A DNA stretch of 50,968 nt from CAYOVG01 sp964407285 (GCA_964407285.1 CAYOVG010000008.1:1-50968), one strand, 5' to 3'; shown: positions 35,863 to 44,967, counted from the stretch's first letter. Translations and numbers: made by a program. The notes: generated by a model from the letters alone, not told the origin.

Positions 35863-36780
35863 TCACGACAAATCCCGCCACAATCCCCTGAATCGCGACA
35901 TCGCGCCTCTCGCCGCCACCGAATCCCGCAAACCCTCCACCAATCCCGCCATGCACGCCCTCGCCACGTCCCGTCTGCCCGCACAAAGCGCCCCCGCCGC
36001 ATCGACGGCGGTTACGGCCATCTGCAGCACAGCCATGACAAGGGGCCGTCCGGAGGAACCGGTCATGGCGAAGCTCCGGTTCCGGATGAACCGGCGCTTT
36101 CTCGCGGGGTGCAGCCGCGAATCGTGGTAGTGAACCACTCTCGCGCCGTCCACGTACCGCACCTTGTACCCGGCCCGCAGAGCGGTAATGCAGAAGAAGG
36201 AATCCTCGAAGTAGATGTCGAGCCCCTCGAAAAACCCGCCAATGGCCCTGGCCGGCCCCACGGGAACGACCATGTTCGCGCTGCTGGCCACGTTGGCGCG
36301 CTCCGGAGAGCAGGGAAGACTGCCCCCCCAGGGCATGGTCCGCCGCGGCCCGTGTTCGACCGTCCCGTCCGGCTGCTCCACGCATCCCGCCAGGACCGTG
36401 TCGGGCGCGAGCGCCCCGAGGACGGCCTCATACCAGCCGGGAGCGAGCACCACGTCGGAGTCGAGAAAAGCCACGTAAGGCGTACTCGCCACTGCGGCCT
36501 CGAACGCCGCGTTCCTCGCCGCGGCCGGCCCCCTGTTGGTTTCGAACCGCACGCGGGCCACATGGGGAAACTCCCGCTCCAGCATCGACGCGGTGCCGTC
36601 CGTGCTGCCGTCGTCGAGCACGAGCACCCCGCATCCGGGGGCCCGCTCCTCGCAGCTCCGCAGGCACCGGGCCAGTTCCTCACGCCGGTTGCAGGCGGGA
36701 ACGGCTATGGTCAGCAGGCCGCCACTTCCCGCCGCCGCTCGCGGCCCCGGCTGAACCCCCTCCCCGCTCATCGCGCTCAT
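35863..36780 (-). CDS. Glycosyltransferase family 2
   Basis: A 305-residue GT2 protein: LLTIAVPACNRREELARCLR, VLVLDDGSTDGTASML and metal site AFLDSDVVLAPGWYEAVLG. The acceptor region has GGFFEGLDIYFEDSFFCITA. Start at 36780 overlaps the radical SAM stop in an ATGA arrangement, so the two are translationally coupled; this is the basis for rejecting longer in-frame starts inside the upstream gene. GC-rich, like the chromosome. Sugar unknown. Last gene of the second glycan cluster. Confidence 0.88.
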   Translation of the reverse strand: MSAMSGEGVQPGPRAAAGSGGLLTIAVPACNRREELARCLRSCEERAPGCGVLVLDDGSTDGTASMLEREFPHVARVRFETNRGPAAARNAAFEAAVASTPYVAFLDSDVVLAPGWYEAVLGALAPDTVLAGCVEQPDGTVEHGPRRTMPWGGSLPCSPERANVASSANMVVPVGPARAIGGFFEGLDIYFEDSFFCITALRAGYKVRYVDGARVVHYHDSRLHPARKRRFIRNRSFAMTGSSGRPLVMAVLQMAVTAVDAAGALCAGRRDVARACMAGLVEGLRDSVAARGAMSRFRGLWRDLS

Positions 36781-38126
36781 TCGATTTCGTCCCTCGCCAT
36801 GAAGTACGTCGGATTGGCGATGCGCCCGCCTTCGTACGGGACAAGCTCCTCGCCTCCGTTTCCGCGCGCATAGTCCTTGACTATCCCGTCGCAGATGTGC
36901 GTGAGCGCACACCGGCGGCACGGGGGACTCTTCTTTCGCGCCCGGTGGATGCGGGCCCGCTGTATGGCCACATGAATCCTGTTGTCGAGGTCGGCGGCGC
37001 GGAAATAAGGATTGTCGAGGCAAAGGGCCGTTCCCAGCGCCAGTCCCCCCAGGTAGAAGGGCCACCCTTTCTTGAAAATAACGTCCAGGCAGTAGTCCCA
37101 TTCGACCTTTTCGTACTGGAGCTGGCACAGGGTCTTGACGTGCGGCTCATATCCCTTCAGGAGGCAGAACGGGATGTCCCGGACGTTTATATGGGGCACG
37201 GCCGCCCGGTGCTTCTCGATGGCCTTCACCACGTGCGGGGTCACTTGCCCGTAGCTGCGGAACCGGACTCCGCTCTCGGCATTGCAGGCGTCGCTGGTGG
37301 GCTGGAAGAGGATGAAGTTCATGGCCGCGGGGCCGAACGAAGCCATGATATCCGCCGTGCGCTCGACATCACGGTAGTTGTGTTCGCAGATGACGTGGTT
37401 GAACCTGAGCGTCACGCCCGCTTTCCGGGACGCCCTCTCCGCGGCCTTCAGCAGACGGTCGAACGAACCGGCCCTGCGGGTCAGCATGTCGTGCGTCTTC
37501 GCATCGGGACCGTGCAGGGACATGAGGATGTCGCCAAGGCCCGCATCGACGAGCCCGTCGAAATACGCCTGTCCCGACCGGCCCGGTTTGGGGCCGGAAT
37601 CGAAACCGGATCGCGAACCCGGACCGGAACCGGGCGCCGCGCCCGGACCACCGATCACCCAGCCGTTGGTGATGATGCACGCGGTCTCGTACCCGATGCT
37701 CCGGGCGTAGGCGATGAGTTCCGGGAGGTCCCTTCGCATGGTGGGTTCGCCTCCCGTGAAGTCGATGGCCGTCTTTCCCCAAGACCGTCCCACGCGCAGG
37801 CGCCGCTTCACTTCCTCCGTATCCAGGTCCCGGGTGTTTCCGGTATTTATGTGGTCGAGGTAGTAGCAGAACCTGCACCGGAAATTGCACTTGAAGCCGA
37901 CATTGATCGCCAGTCGCCTGGTGACGGTGTTGCGCCGGCTCTCCCGAGCCGGATCGAAGACGATCCCGCCGGCGACGCCCGCCTTTCCGCCCTCCGCATC
38001 TCTTCCGTCCCCGGATTTCAACTCGCATTCGGGAGCCGTACGGCGGTCTCCCTCAACCGCCGGGCGTCCGCGCCCGCCGCCGCGCTCATGTCCCCCGGAC
38101 CGGTTACCGGGCCGATAGTCCGTCAT
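36777..38126 (-). CDS. Radical SAM protein with C-terminal Cys cluster (SPASM-like)
   Basis: A 449-residue enzyme. After a 70-residue Gly/Arg-rich N-terminal extension, the cluster motif is GFKCNFRCRFCYYLDH (C80, C84, C87), then IDFTGGEPTMRRDLPEL. A Gly/Pro/Ser-rich insertion (about residues 158-184) interrupts the barrel after CIITNGW. Near the C-terminus, CRRCALTHICDG (about 407-418) resembles an auxiliary-cluster SPASM/Twitch ligand set. Its 3' end overlaps the GT2 start by four bases, so it works with that transferase and the DUF354 protein. Reaction and substrate unknown. Confidence 0.85.
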   Translation of the reverse strand: MTDYRPGNRSGGHERGGGRGRPAVEGDRRTAPECELKSGDGRDAEGGKAGVAGGIVFDPARESRRNTVTRRLAINVGFKCNFRCRFCYYLDHINTGNTRDLDTEEVKRRLRVGRSWGKTAIDFTGGEPTMRRDLPELIAYARSIGYETACIITNGWVIGGPGAAPGSGPGSRSGFDSGPKPGRSGQAYFDGLVDAGLGDILMSLHGPDAKTHDMLTRRAGSFDRLLKAAERASRKAGVTLRFNHVICEHNYRDVERTADIMASFGPAAMNFILFQPTSDACNAESGVRFRSYGQVTPHVVKAIEKHRAAVPHINVRDIPFCLLKGYEPHVKTLCQLQYEKVEWDYCLDVIFKKGWPFYLGGLALGTALCLDNPYFRAADLDNRIHVAIQRARIHRARKKSPPCRRCALTHICDGIVKDYARGNGGEELVPYEGGRIANPTYFMARDEIE

Positions 38127-38129
38127 GGA

Positions 38130-39212
38130 TCACGCACTCCGTTTGATGTCCGCCGGCCGCAGGCACAGGGTCTTCAGCGAGCCGGGATACTCCTCCACCA
38201 GCCGGACCAGCCAGTCCGTCACGTCGATCTTGTCCGCAAGCAGCTTCTTTCGCTTCTCCGCCCAGACTTCACGGAGATCGTCCATCGCCAGCAGTTCGCG
38301 CATCTTCTCCAGCGCTTCCCCCTGCCGCTTGTGGCTGAACGTGAAGGCCATCCCGTAGACCCGTTCCAGTTCCGTCGTGTAACCGCGAGGGCTCGTCGAT
38401 ACAAAGATCGCGGGCACGCCGAGCACGGCCGCCTCGGAAGCCATCGTGGAACTCTCCCCGATGAAAAGCCCGGCAAAGGCCAGGGCATGATGGATCATTT
38501 CGGGCTTCATGGGATACCGGTACTTCTCCAGGACATCGGGAAGCTCCCCCTCGCTCGTGATGAAAACCCGACCGCGCCCGGAAAGCTCGCGCACCATTTC
38601 GATCCTGGCCGATCGTTCGAAACCCGACTCCCCCACGTCGTGGGCCGCCCCCCAGGAGACGAACCGCACGATGAAGAACCGCTCTCCCGGTTCGAGCCCC
38701 AGGCTGCGCAGGACGGCGGGGTCGGGGGTGAAGCGGTTCGGATGCAGGTAGGCCAGTTCGTGGTACCCGGGATAGAGATAGTGGCGTGCGGGAGGCGCCG
38801 GCCCATTATAGCAGGAGGGCGTAACCACCGCGTCGGCAACGGGAAAAGTGACGGCATTGCAGAGCCTGTCCATCTCGGTGTCGGTGAAGGCGACGGCCGG
38901 TATACGCAACGCAAAGCCCACGTGGCTCACGAAGATGCCCCCCACCTGGAGCATGATGTCGGGTTGGAAGGCGCGGGCTTCGCGGTAGAGCCTGCCGTTG
39001 TGCAGGAACAGCTCGCGGAGAAGCCCCGGCATGCCCTTCCCCGCCGTGCTCAGGCACGTATTGGACAGGCCGTAGCCGCTGAGGAGCTCGAGGATGATGT
39101 CCTTCCTGCGGGATATGATATGCAATTCATGCCCGTGGTCCCGCCACAGGGCAATGGCGTTCCGAAAGAAGTGGACGTGCGACGGATGCGAGATATCGAC
39201 GAGTATGCGCAT
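38130..39212 (-). CDS. DUF354-family protein (GT-B / UDP-GlcNAc 2-epimerase-like fold)
   Basis: A 360-residue protein beginning MRILVDISHPSHVHFFRNAI, the recognised DUF354 opening. Later blocks include PDIMLQVGGIFVSHVGFALR, YPGYHELAYLHPNRFTPDP and FAGLFIGESSTMASEAAVLG. The fold resembles GT-B transferases and UDP-GlcNAc 2-epimerases. No biochemical activity is firmly assigned to the family as far as I know. ATG 39212 opens the conserved strand; an in-frame ATG 105 bases upstream gives a non-conserved tail. Its stop nearly touches the radical SAM start, so they are one operon. Confidence 0.85.
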   Translation of the reverse strand: MRILVDISHPSHVHFFRNAIALWRDHGHELHIISRRKDIILELLSGYGLSNTCLSTAGKGMPGLLRELFLHNGRLYREARAFQPDIMLQVGGIFVSHVGFALRIPAVAFTDTEMDRLCNAVTFPVADAVVTPSCYNGPAPPARHYLYPGYHELAYLHPNRFTPDPAVLRSLGLEPGERFFIVRFVSWGAAHDVGESGFERSARIEMVRELSGRGRVFITSEGELPDVLEKYRYPMKPEMIHHALAFAGLFIGESSTMASEAAVLGVPAIFVSTSPRGYTTELERVYGMAFTFSHKRQGEALEKMRELLAMDDLREVWAEKRKKLLADKIDVTDWLVRLVEEYPGSLKTLCLRPADIKRSA

Positions 39213-39350
39213 TGCGGCCGTACCTGCGACGGTGTTTTGTCCGATTGAGATTGTCGGTTCGTTATTGAATCTACCCGTTCGGAGAAAAACCCGAACCGCG
39301 TCCGGCGACCGGTTCACGCTCTCCGATCGCCGACCCGCGCTCCCCGTTCC

Positions 39351-40313
39351 TCAACGCACTTTTAATTCCTTATTATATTCCATGTCGAACCACATCGCGA
39401 AAAGCAAAAACTGCAGACCGGATACGAACATGAACACGGCGAAGAGGGCGCTGGTCGGGGCCACGTGTCCCACCGCCAGGCGGTAGCAAACCAGGGCGAA
39501 GCCGGTCAGAAGGCCCGACGGGAACAGGGTGAGTCCCAGGAGATAGAAGAAGACCAGGGGATGAAAGTCGCGGATCACGTACTTCTCCTTCATCCTCCAG
39601 AAAAAGCACTTCGTAAGAAGCCAGGAGAGCCGAGGCACAACCTTGCGCAGCCGTATCCCGGACTGCTCTCCGATGTTGTACACGGGACGCACCGGCACAT
39701 CCTTCACGCGCTGGTCGTAGATGTTGAGCATCACCAGCAGATGGTTGGGATAGCCGTAGCGGGGGTAGAGACTATGGAGCGGGAGAAGACGCAAGGCATC
39801 GGCGGAAATGGCCGTATACCCCGTTTGGGAATCCGCGACGTGCCAGTAGCCGGACGCCACCTTGGTCAGCAGGGACAGGAAAGCATTGCCGAGATAGCGG
39901 TACCTCGGGATCAGTCTCCACGCCTCGCCGGTAAAGAGCCTGTTGCCTTTGACGTAGTCGGCTTCGCCACGCACCACCGGTCCCACCACTCTTTCGAGCT
40001 CCGTCGGATCCATCTGCGCATCGCCCGCCATGACGGCCACCACATCCATCCCGTCCTCGACAGCCTTCCTGTACCCGGTGACTATGGCGGCGCCGACTCC
40101 CAGGTTTATGTCGTGTTCTATGAGTTCGAGGCGTTGCTTGTGCCCGTCCGTTTCCCGGAGCACTCGGACATAGTCGCACGTATGGTCCTTGCTGCAGTCA
40201 TCCACGACATACATGCGGTCAACAAATTCGGGCATCGTTTCGATCACGCTCCCGATGAGCTTTTCCTCGTTGAAGGCGGGAATGACGACCCCTATGCGCT
40301 TTCTCTCCAGCAT
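39351..40313 (-). CDS. GT2 glycosyltransferase, dolichyl-phosphate mannosyltransferase (DPM1)-like
   Basis: A 320-residue GT2 enzyme: KRIGVVIPAFNEEKLIGSVI, MYVVDDCSKDHTCDYVRV and VVAVMAGDAQMDPTELERVV. The QMDP stretch and the two C-terminal hydrophobic segments (FYLLGLTLFPSGLLTGFALV and SALFAVFMFVSGLQFLLFAM) fit DPM1-like polyprenyl-phosphate glycosyltransferases. It probably makes a polyprenyl-phosphate sugar at the membrane. As first gene of the second cluster, it would supply the lipid-linked donor used by the later enzymes; this is inferred. Confidence 0.88.
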   Translation of the reverse strand: MLERKRIGVVIPAFNEEKLIGSVIETMPEFVDRMYVVDDCSKDHTCDYVRVLRETDGHKQRLELIEHDINLGVGAAIVTGYRKAVEDGMDVVAVMAGDAQMDPTELERVVGPVVRGEADYVKGNRLFTGEAWRLIPRYRYLGNAFLSLLTKVASGYWHVADSQTGYTAISADALRLLPLHSLYPRYGYPNHLLVMLNIYDQRVKDVPVRPVYNIGEQSGIRLRKVVPRLSWLLTKCFFWRMKEKYVIRDFHPLVFFYLLGLTLFPSGLLTGFALVCYRLAVGHVAPTSALFAVFMFVSGLQFLLFAMWFDMEYNKELKVR

Positions 40314-40742
40314 TATCCTTTATATCCCCTCACGTTCTCGCCCCTTCAATCGCCCCTCGGCCGATTCTCCGCGGGTGTCGGGACTCCCGTCCATTGCATG
40401 AATCCGACTATTTGTATTATCGGGTTTGAGTAGCATTATTCATACCACTCCAATAATAACGGGGCAATAGCATCCGATCGCCGCGGTCCGGGAAGAGCGC
40501 GACGGGATACGACGGAGAAACGGACTCTCTTCCGGTGTTCTTTCGTGCTTTTCGTGGAAAACGATTCTATTTCGGCACGCGGGATGACAATTTTGGGCAT
40601 GCGCCGCCGGGCAGTCGAACCGGGCGGGCGACGGACCGGAGAACAAGGAGGATGCGGGGAGGAACCGGGAGCGCCGGGCGCACGGGAAAATCGCCCGTTT
40701 TCCCGTGCGCCCGCCATCGATTATGATATCTTCCCGAGAGGC
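40314..40742. other. Intergenic region with dispersed-repeat copy and hairpin
   Basis: No gene seen. TTCGTGCTTTTCGTGG near 40535-40553 is a copy of the repeat core found between livH and livM. GGGCGCACGGGAAAA (40676-40690) pairs perfectly over 15 bp with TTTTCCCGTGCGCCC (40698-40712); it lies 31 bases after the small membrane protein gene and may stop its transcript, though no T tract follows. Confidence 0.6.
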
Positions 40743-40931
40743 TCAGGAAAGGAACTTTTTCTTCAACATGTCCCAAGGGGCGAAAGCCGCGAAAAGACCC
40801 GCCGAGATCACGTACAGAGCAAAAATCGACGCCGGAAAAGTCATGTAGAACAACATGTAAATCGGGAACATCGCCGCTAACGACAAAGCACCCTTAATCG
40901 CCATCTCAATCAGTTTCTTCTTGTCGTCCAT
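40743..40931 (-). CDS. Small membrane protein, two hydrophobic segments
   Basis: A 62-residue protein, MDDKKKLIEMAIKGALSLAA then MFPIYMLFYMTFPASIFALY and AGLFAAFAPWDMLKKKFLS. Two membrane helices with a Lys-rich N-terminus and a Lys-rich C-terminus predict both ends on the cytoplasmic side. GGAG lies 8 bases before ATG 40931; the frame stays open upstream but with low-complexity Arg-rich sequence. I do not recognise a family. It is transcribed divergently from qmoA, 466 bases away. Confidence 0.6.
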   Translation of the reverse strand: MDDKKKLIEMAIKGALSLAAMFPIYMLFYMTFPASIFALYVISAGLFAAFAPWDMLKKKFLS

Positions 40932-41396
40932 AAGAACCACTCCATTTTTTTCTCGCCGCCTCCGAACCAGGCGGTTCTCGTTCTTTCCTTCGCCGGCCCC
41001 CGAGAGAGCCCTTCCCCATCCACTAAAGCCAAAGCGCGCAGCCATGAACCGGACCGATGCCGCAACCGTGTCGGAACGGCAGGATAAGCGAATCGGCGAC
41101 GCTTTGCAAGAACAAAGCGCACGGCTATGATATTTTTTTCACAACGCCCACCATCCGGCGTCCGGTCAATGCATAGCAGGCACAGCCCATTTCTTCAAGA
41201 GAAAAGAAAAATTTTCGATTTTTCCACTATCTTTTTTGTTTGCCTGTGCAATTCGCTTTGTGTATATATGCACATGGAATTGCCTGGACCCTTTGAAATT
41301 CAGGCTTTTGCCGATTGCATTTTATGGATCTCTTTTAAGGAGGTCGCGCCCAGACTCGGGTTTTTGCATATTTAAAATCTGCCGAGGAGGATTAGC
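40932..41396. other. Divergent intergenic region upstream of qmoA
   Basis: No gene supported. The first 200 bases are GC-rich; from about 41190 the sequence is AT-rich and holds an imperfect 16-bp palindrome (separate entry), 120 bases before the qmoA start. The qmoA ribosome site GAGGAGG is at 41383-41389. Confidence 0.5.
41259..41274. promoter_or_regulatory. Candidate Rex/CRP-FNR-type operator upstream of qmoA
   Basis: TGTGTATATATGCACA is a 16-bp palindrome with one mismatched pair, within TTTGTG...CACA. Half-sites TTGTG and CACA(A) resemble Rex and CRP/FNR-type sites; Rex is known to repress sulfate-reduction genes in Desulfovibrio. TATATA inside it could be the -10 box. Which protein binds is inference. 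Confidence 0.4.
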
Positions 41397-42659
41397 ATGG
41401 CAAACACGGTAACACAAAGTATTATGGTGGTCGGAGGCGGAATGAGCGGACTCACCGCCGCGATCGAAGCAGCCGAAGCGGGTTATGAGGTCTATCTCGT
41501 CGAGAAGAGCCCCTATCTGGGAGGCAGAGTAGCCCAGCTTCGCCATTATTTCCCCAAACTGTGCCCCCCCTACTGCGGACTTGAATTGAACTTTCGCAGG
41601 ATCAAGTCCAATTCGAACCTCCGTTTCTTCACCATGGCGGAAGTGGAGGCGGTTTCGGGAGAGACGGGCAATTTCGATGTCACCCTCAAGATAAACCCCC
41701 GCTACGTGAACGAAAATTGCACCGTTTGCGGCAAATGCGCCGAAGCCTGCAGCATGGAGATCGACAATCCTTTCAACTATGGAATGGATAAGATCAAGGC
41801 CGCGTATCTGCCTCACGACATGGCCTTCCCGATGCGCTACGTGCTGGACCCCGCCCTCGTGGCGAGCGGCGAAGCTCAGAAGGTGAAGGACGCATGCCCC
41901 TACGGCGCCATCGAACTCGATGCCCAGCCCAAGACCGTCGAACTCAAAGTCGGCGCCGTCGTATGGGCCACCGGCTGGCAGCCTTATGACGCCACCAAGC
42001 TCGAAACCTACGGTTTCAAGCAGTATCCCAATGTCATCACCAACGTAATGATGGAACGTCTTGCGTCCTGGAACGGACCCACCCAGGGCAAGATCGTCCG
42101 TCCGTCCGACGGGAAGGAACCCGGAACAGTGGCATTCATCCAGTGCGCCGGCTCCCGCGACGAGAACCACCTGCCCTACTGTTCGGGCATCTGCTGCCTG
42201 GCGTCGATGAAGCAGGCCACGTACGTACGCGAGCAGTATCCCAATTCCAGGGTTTACATCTGCTACATCGACATCCGCGCCACCGACAGGCTCGAAGACT
42301 TCTACACGAAGGTGAAAGCCGACGAGAACATCACGTTCTTCAAGGGCAAAGTGGCTCAGATCGCCCAGGACGACGAAACCAAGAACCTTATCCTCCGGGT
42401 CGAAAACACCATGACCGGCAAGCTGCACGAAATCCCCGTGGATCTGGCTGTACTGGCTACCGGTATGCAGCCCACCACAGCCGAATCGCCCATCCCGACG
42501 CAGGTTCCCTACGACAACTACGGATTTGTCACTTCACAGGACGCCACGCCGGGTATTTGCGCCGCCGGTTGTGTGCGGAGCCCCTTTGGAGTATCAGAAT
42601 CTGTTCAGGACGGCACTTCAGCGGCTCTGAAGGCCATTCAATCCGTCGCGAGGAGGTAA
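41397..42659 (+). CDS. qmoA: Quinone-interacting membrane-bound oxidoreductase subunit QmoA
   Basis: A 420-residue HdrA-like flavoprotein. The FAD site is SIMVVGGGMSGLTAAIEAAE (GGG at 13-15). A [4Fe-4S]-type set CTVCGKCAEAC follows (C108, C111, C114, C118). Later motifs include FIQCAGSRDENHLPYCSGIC and the second dinucleotide element AAGCVRSPFGVSESVQDGTS. QmoABC passes electrons between menaquinol and APS reductase in sulfate reduction. Start has GAGGAGG at good distance. qmoB follows after 4 bases. The aprAB genes that often sit beside qmo are not in this window's visible part. Confidence 0.97.
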   Translation: MANTVTQSIMVVGGGMSGLTAAIEAAEAGYEVYLVEKSPYLGGRVAQLRHYFPKLCPPYCGLELNFRRIKSNSNLRFFTMAEVEAVSGETGNFDVTLKINPRYVNENCTVCGKCAEACSMEIDNPFNYGMDKIKAAYLPHDMAFPMRYVLDPALVASGEAQKVKDACPYGAIELDAQPKTVELKVGAVVWATGWQPYDATKLETYGFKQYPNVITNVMMERLASWNGPTQGKIVRPSDGKEPGTVAFIQCAGSRDENHLPYCSGICCLASMKQATYVREQYPNSRVYICYIDIRATDRLEDFYTKVKADENITFFKGKVAQIAQDDETKNLILRVENTMTGKLHEIPVDLAVLATGMQPTTAESPIPTQVPYDNYGFVTSQDATPGICAAGCVRSPFGVSESVQDGTSAALKAIQSVARR

Positions 42660-42663
42660 ATAA

Positions 42664-44877
42664 ATGGAAAAGAAAGCGGCCTTTTATGTATGCACAGGAT
42701 GTGGCCTTGGGGAGGCTCTCGATATAGAGCAGCTCAGTAAGGTAGCTGCCAAGGAAGGGAAAATTCCCGTCTGCAAAAGTAATCCCGCCTTTTGTTCTGA
42801 AGAAGGCGTCGCCGTCATCAAGGACGACATCGCCAAGGAAGGCGTCAATACCATAGTTATCGCGGGTTGTTCGCCCCGTGTCATGTACGACAGGTTCAAC
42901 TTCGACGGTTGCATCGTCGAGCGCGTCAACCTCCGCGAGCAAGTTGTCTGGGTCCAGAAGCCCAACGATGAAGATACGCAGATGATGGCCGAGGACTACG
43001 TTCGCATGACGGCGATCAAGGTCGCCAAGATGGAGCTTCCCGAGCCCTATAAGCCCGAGCAGGAACTGGCCAAGGACATCCTGGTGGTCGGCGGCGGCAT
43101 CGCCGGCATGACGGCCGCGCTCGAAGTTGCAAAGGCCGGCAGCAATGCGGTTCTCGTGGAGAAGTCGGACGCGCTGGGCGGGTTCCAGAAGGGTGTTGCC
43201 CGGACCGCCACGTTCCCCTTCCAGAGCATCGAGGACAACGATGTCGAGCAACTGGTCGAAGCCGTTTCCAACAATCCCAAGGTCAAGGTTTACACCAACG
43301 CCAAGATTGAAAGCCTCGCGGGCGGTCCGTGCGTTTTCGAAGCTTCCATCAAGCAGGGCGCCGCGGCCAAGCAGCATAAGATCGGCGCGGTGGTCCTGGC
43401 GGCCGGGTGGGAACCCTACGATCCCAAGAAGCTCGATGCAAAGCTCGGGTTCGGCGCTTCCCCCAACGTCATCACCAACGTGATGTTCGAGGAAATGGCC
43501 AAGACCGGCAAGATCACCCGTCCCAGCGACGGCGCGGAAGCCCGCAAGGTAGCTTTCCTGCAGTGCGCCGGACAGCGTGATCCCAATCACCTGCCCTACT
43601 GCTCCTCGATCTGCTGTATCACGGCCCTGAAGCAGGCCTGCCAGGTAAAGGCCCAGGATCCCGAATCCGACGTGTATGTCGTCTACAAGGAATTGCGTAC
43701 TCCGGGCCAGGCTGAGGACTTCTACCGGAAGGCCCAGGAAGAGAAGGTTTACTTCATCCGGAGCCAGGCGCCCGAAGTCATCACCAACGGCGCCGGCCTC
43801 GTCGTTGAAGCCGAGGACGAACTGCTGGGCGAGAAGCTGCGCCTCGAAGATCTGGACCTCGTGGTATTGGCCACCGGTATGGTTCCGAGAACCGCATTCG
43901 GCGAAGACGTGAAGGCAGTGGCGAAGAAGGAAGGCGAGGCGGAAAGCGAAGTTCCCTCCGACGCCATCCTCAAGTCCGATCTGCTGAACCTGCAGTATCG
44001 CCAGGGTCCGGAACTTCCGGGTCTGCGCTACGGGTTCCCGGATTCCCACTTCATCTGCTTCCCGTATGAAACCAGGCGTACCGGCATCTACGCGGCCGGT
44101 TGCGTGCGCCGCACCATGGGTATCGATACGGCGAAGGAAGACGCCACCGGCGCGGCCCTCAAGGCCCTCCAGTGCGTCGCGCTCACCACCAGCGGCAGGG
44201 CGGTTCATCCGCGCGCCGGAGACGCGAGCTATCCCGAGTTCTTCATGCAGCGCTGTACGCAGTGTAAGCGTTGTACGGAGGAATGTCCGTTCGGCGCGAT
44301 CAACGAGGACGAGAAGGGCAATCCGCTGCCCCAGCCCACCCGGTGCCGTCGTTGCAGCGTGTGTATGGGCGCCTGTCCCGAGCGCATCATCTCCTTCAAG
44401 AACTACTCGGTCCCGATGATCGGCGACATGATCAAGAACGTCGAAGTTCCCGAGGAAGATGAAGAGAAACCCCGGATCATCGTTCTCGCTTGCGAAAACG
44501 ACGCTTACCCGGCGCTCGACATGGCCGGTTTGCGCCGCATGACCTACAACCCGTGGATCCGCACCATTCCGTTGCGCTGCCTCGGGTCCATGAACCTGGT
44601 GTGGATCGCCGACGCTCTGTCCAAGGGCATCGACGGCATCCTCATCCTCGCATGCCAGCACGGCGAAAACTACCAGTGCCACTTCGTCAAGGGCAGCGAG
44701 CTTGCCAACATCCGGTTGAGCAAGGTCAAGGAAACCCTGGACCGCCTGGCCCTGGAGTCGGACCGCGTGCGGTTCGAGACGGTTTCCATCACTGATTACG
44801 ACAAGCTTCCCGCCATCATCGACGATTTCGCCGCACGGCTCGAGGAAGTTGGTCCCAACCCGTACAAAGGCTACTAG
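42664..44877 (+). CDS. qmoB: Quinone-interacting membrane-bound oxidoreductase subunit QmoB
   Basis: A 737-residue protein. It begins with a Cys motif (YVCTGCGLG), then a second HdrA-like FAD domain with VVGGGIAGMTAALEVAKAGS (GGG near 143) and FLQCAGQRDPNHLPYCSSIC. A two-cluster ferredoxin stretch near residues 530-575 reads CTQCKRCTEECPFGA and CRRCSVCMGACPERI. The last 150 residues resemble MvhD (IIVLACENDAYPALDMAGLR, ILACQHGENYQC). This domain order is characteristic of QmoB. It probably channels electrons from the membrane subunit to APS reductase. Confidence 0.97.
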   Translation: MEKKAAFYVCTGCGLGEALDIEQLSKVAAKEGKIPVCKSNPAFCSEEGVAVIKDDIAKEGVNTIVIAGCSPRVMYDRFNFDGCIVERVNLREQVVWVQKPNDEDTQMMAEDYVRMTAIKVAKMELPEPYKPEQELAKDILVVGGGIAGMTAALEVAKAGSNAVLVEKSDALGGFQKGVARTATFPFQSIEDNDVEQLVEAVSNNPKVKVYTNAKIESLAGGPCVFEASIKQGAAAKQHKIGAVVLAAGWEPYDPKKLDAKLGFGASPNVITNVMFEEMAKTGKITRPSDGAEARKVAFLQCAGQRDPNHLPYCSSICCITALKQACQVKAQDPESDVYVVYKELRTPGQAEDFYRKAQEEKVYFIRSQAPEVITNGAGLVVEAEDELLGEKLRLEDLDLVVLATGMVPRTAFGEDVKAVAKKEGEAESEVPSDAILKSDLLNLQYRQGPELPGLRYGFPDSHFICFPYETRRTGIYAAGCVRRTMGIDTAKEDATGAALKALQCVALTTSGRAVHPRAGDASYPEFFMQRCTQCKRCTEECPFGAINEDEKGNPLPQPTRCRRCSVCMGACPERIISFKNYSVPMIGDMIKNVEVPEEDEEKPRIIVLACENDAYPALDMAGLRRMTYNPWIRTIPLRCLGSMNLVWIADALSKGIDGILILACQHGENYQCHFVKGSELANIRLSKVKETLDRLALESDRVRFETVSITDYDKLPAIIDDFAARLEEVGPNPYKGY

Positions 44878-44904
44878 CAGGTTTTCAGGGGGACGAAATG
44901 AGAA

Positions 44905-44967
44905 GGGGGAAGGCGAGTCGGGGTGGCGCCGGGTGGTACCGCCGGCCATCATGGGTCGCCTTCCCCC
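44905..44967 (+). promoter_or_regulatory. Long hairpin between qmoB and qmoC
   Basis: GGGGGAAGGCGA (44905-44916) pairs perfectly with TCGCCTTCCCCC (44956-44967). The 39-base loop contains further GC-rich pairing around GGTACC. No T tract follows, so it is more likely an mRNA processing or stability element, or a partial attenuator, than a terminator. The 174-base gap is unusual between qmo genes. Confidence 0.6.

Noticed and set aside
36897..39248. 783-codon + strand open frame opposite the radical SAM and DUF354 genes
   Set aside because: Spans two real genes on the other strand and matches neither a known domain nor a ribosome site.
42529..44952. 807-codon - strand open frame opposite qmoB
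   Set aside because: Mirror of qmoB codon structure, with no domain recognised; qmoB is certain.
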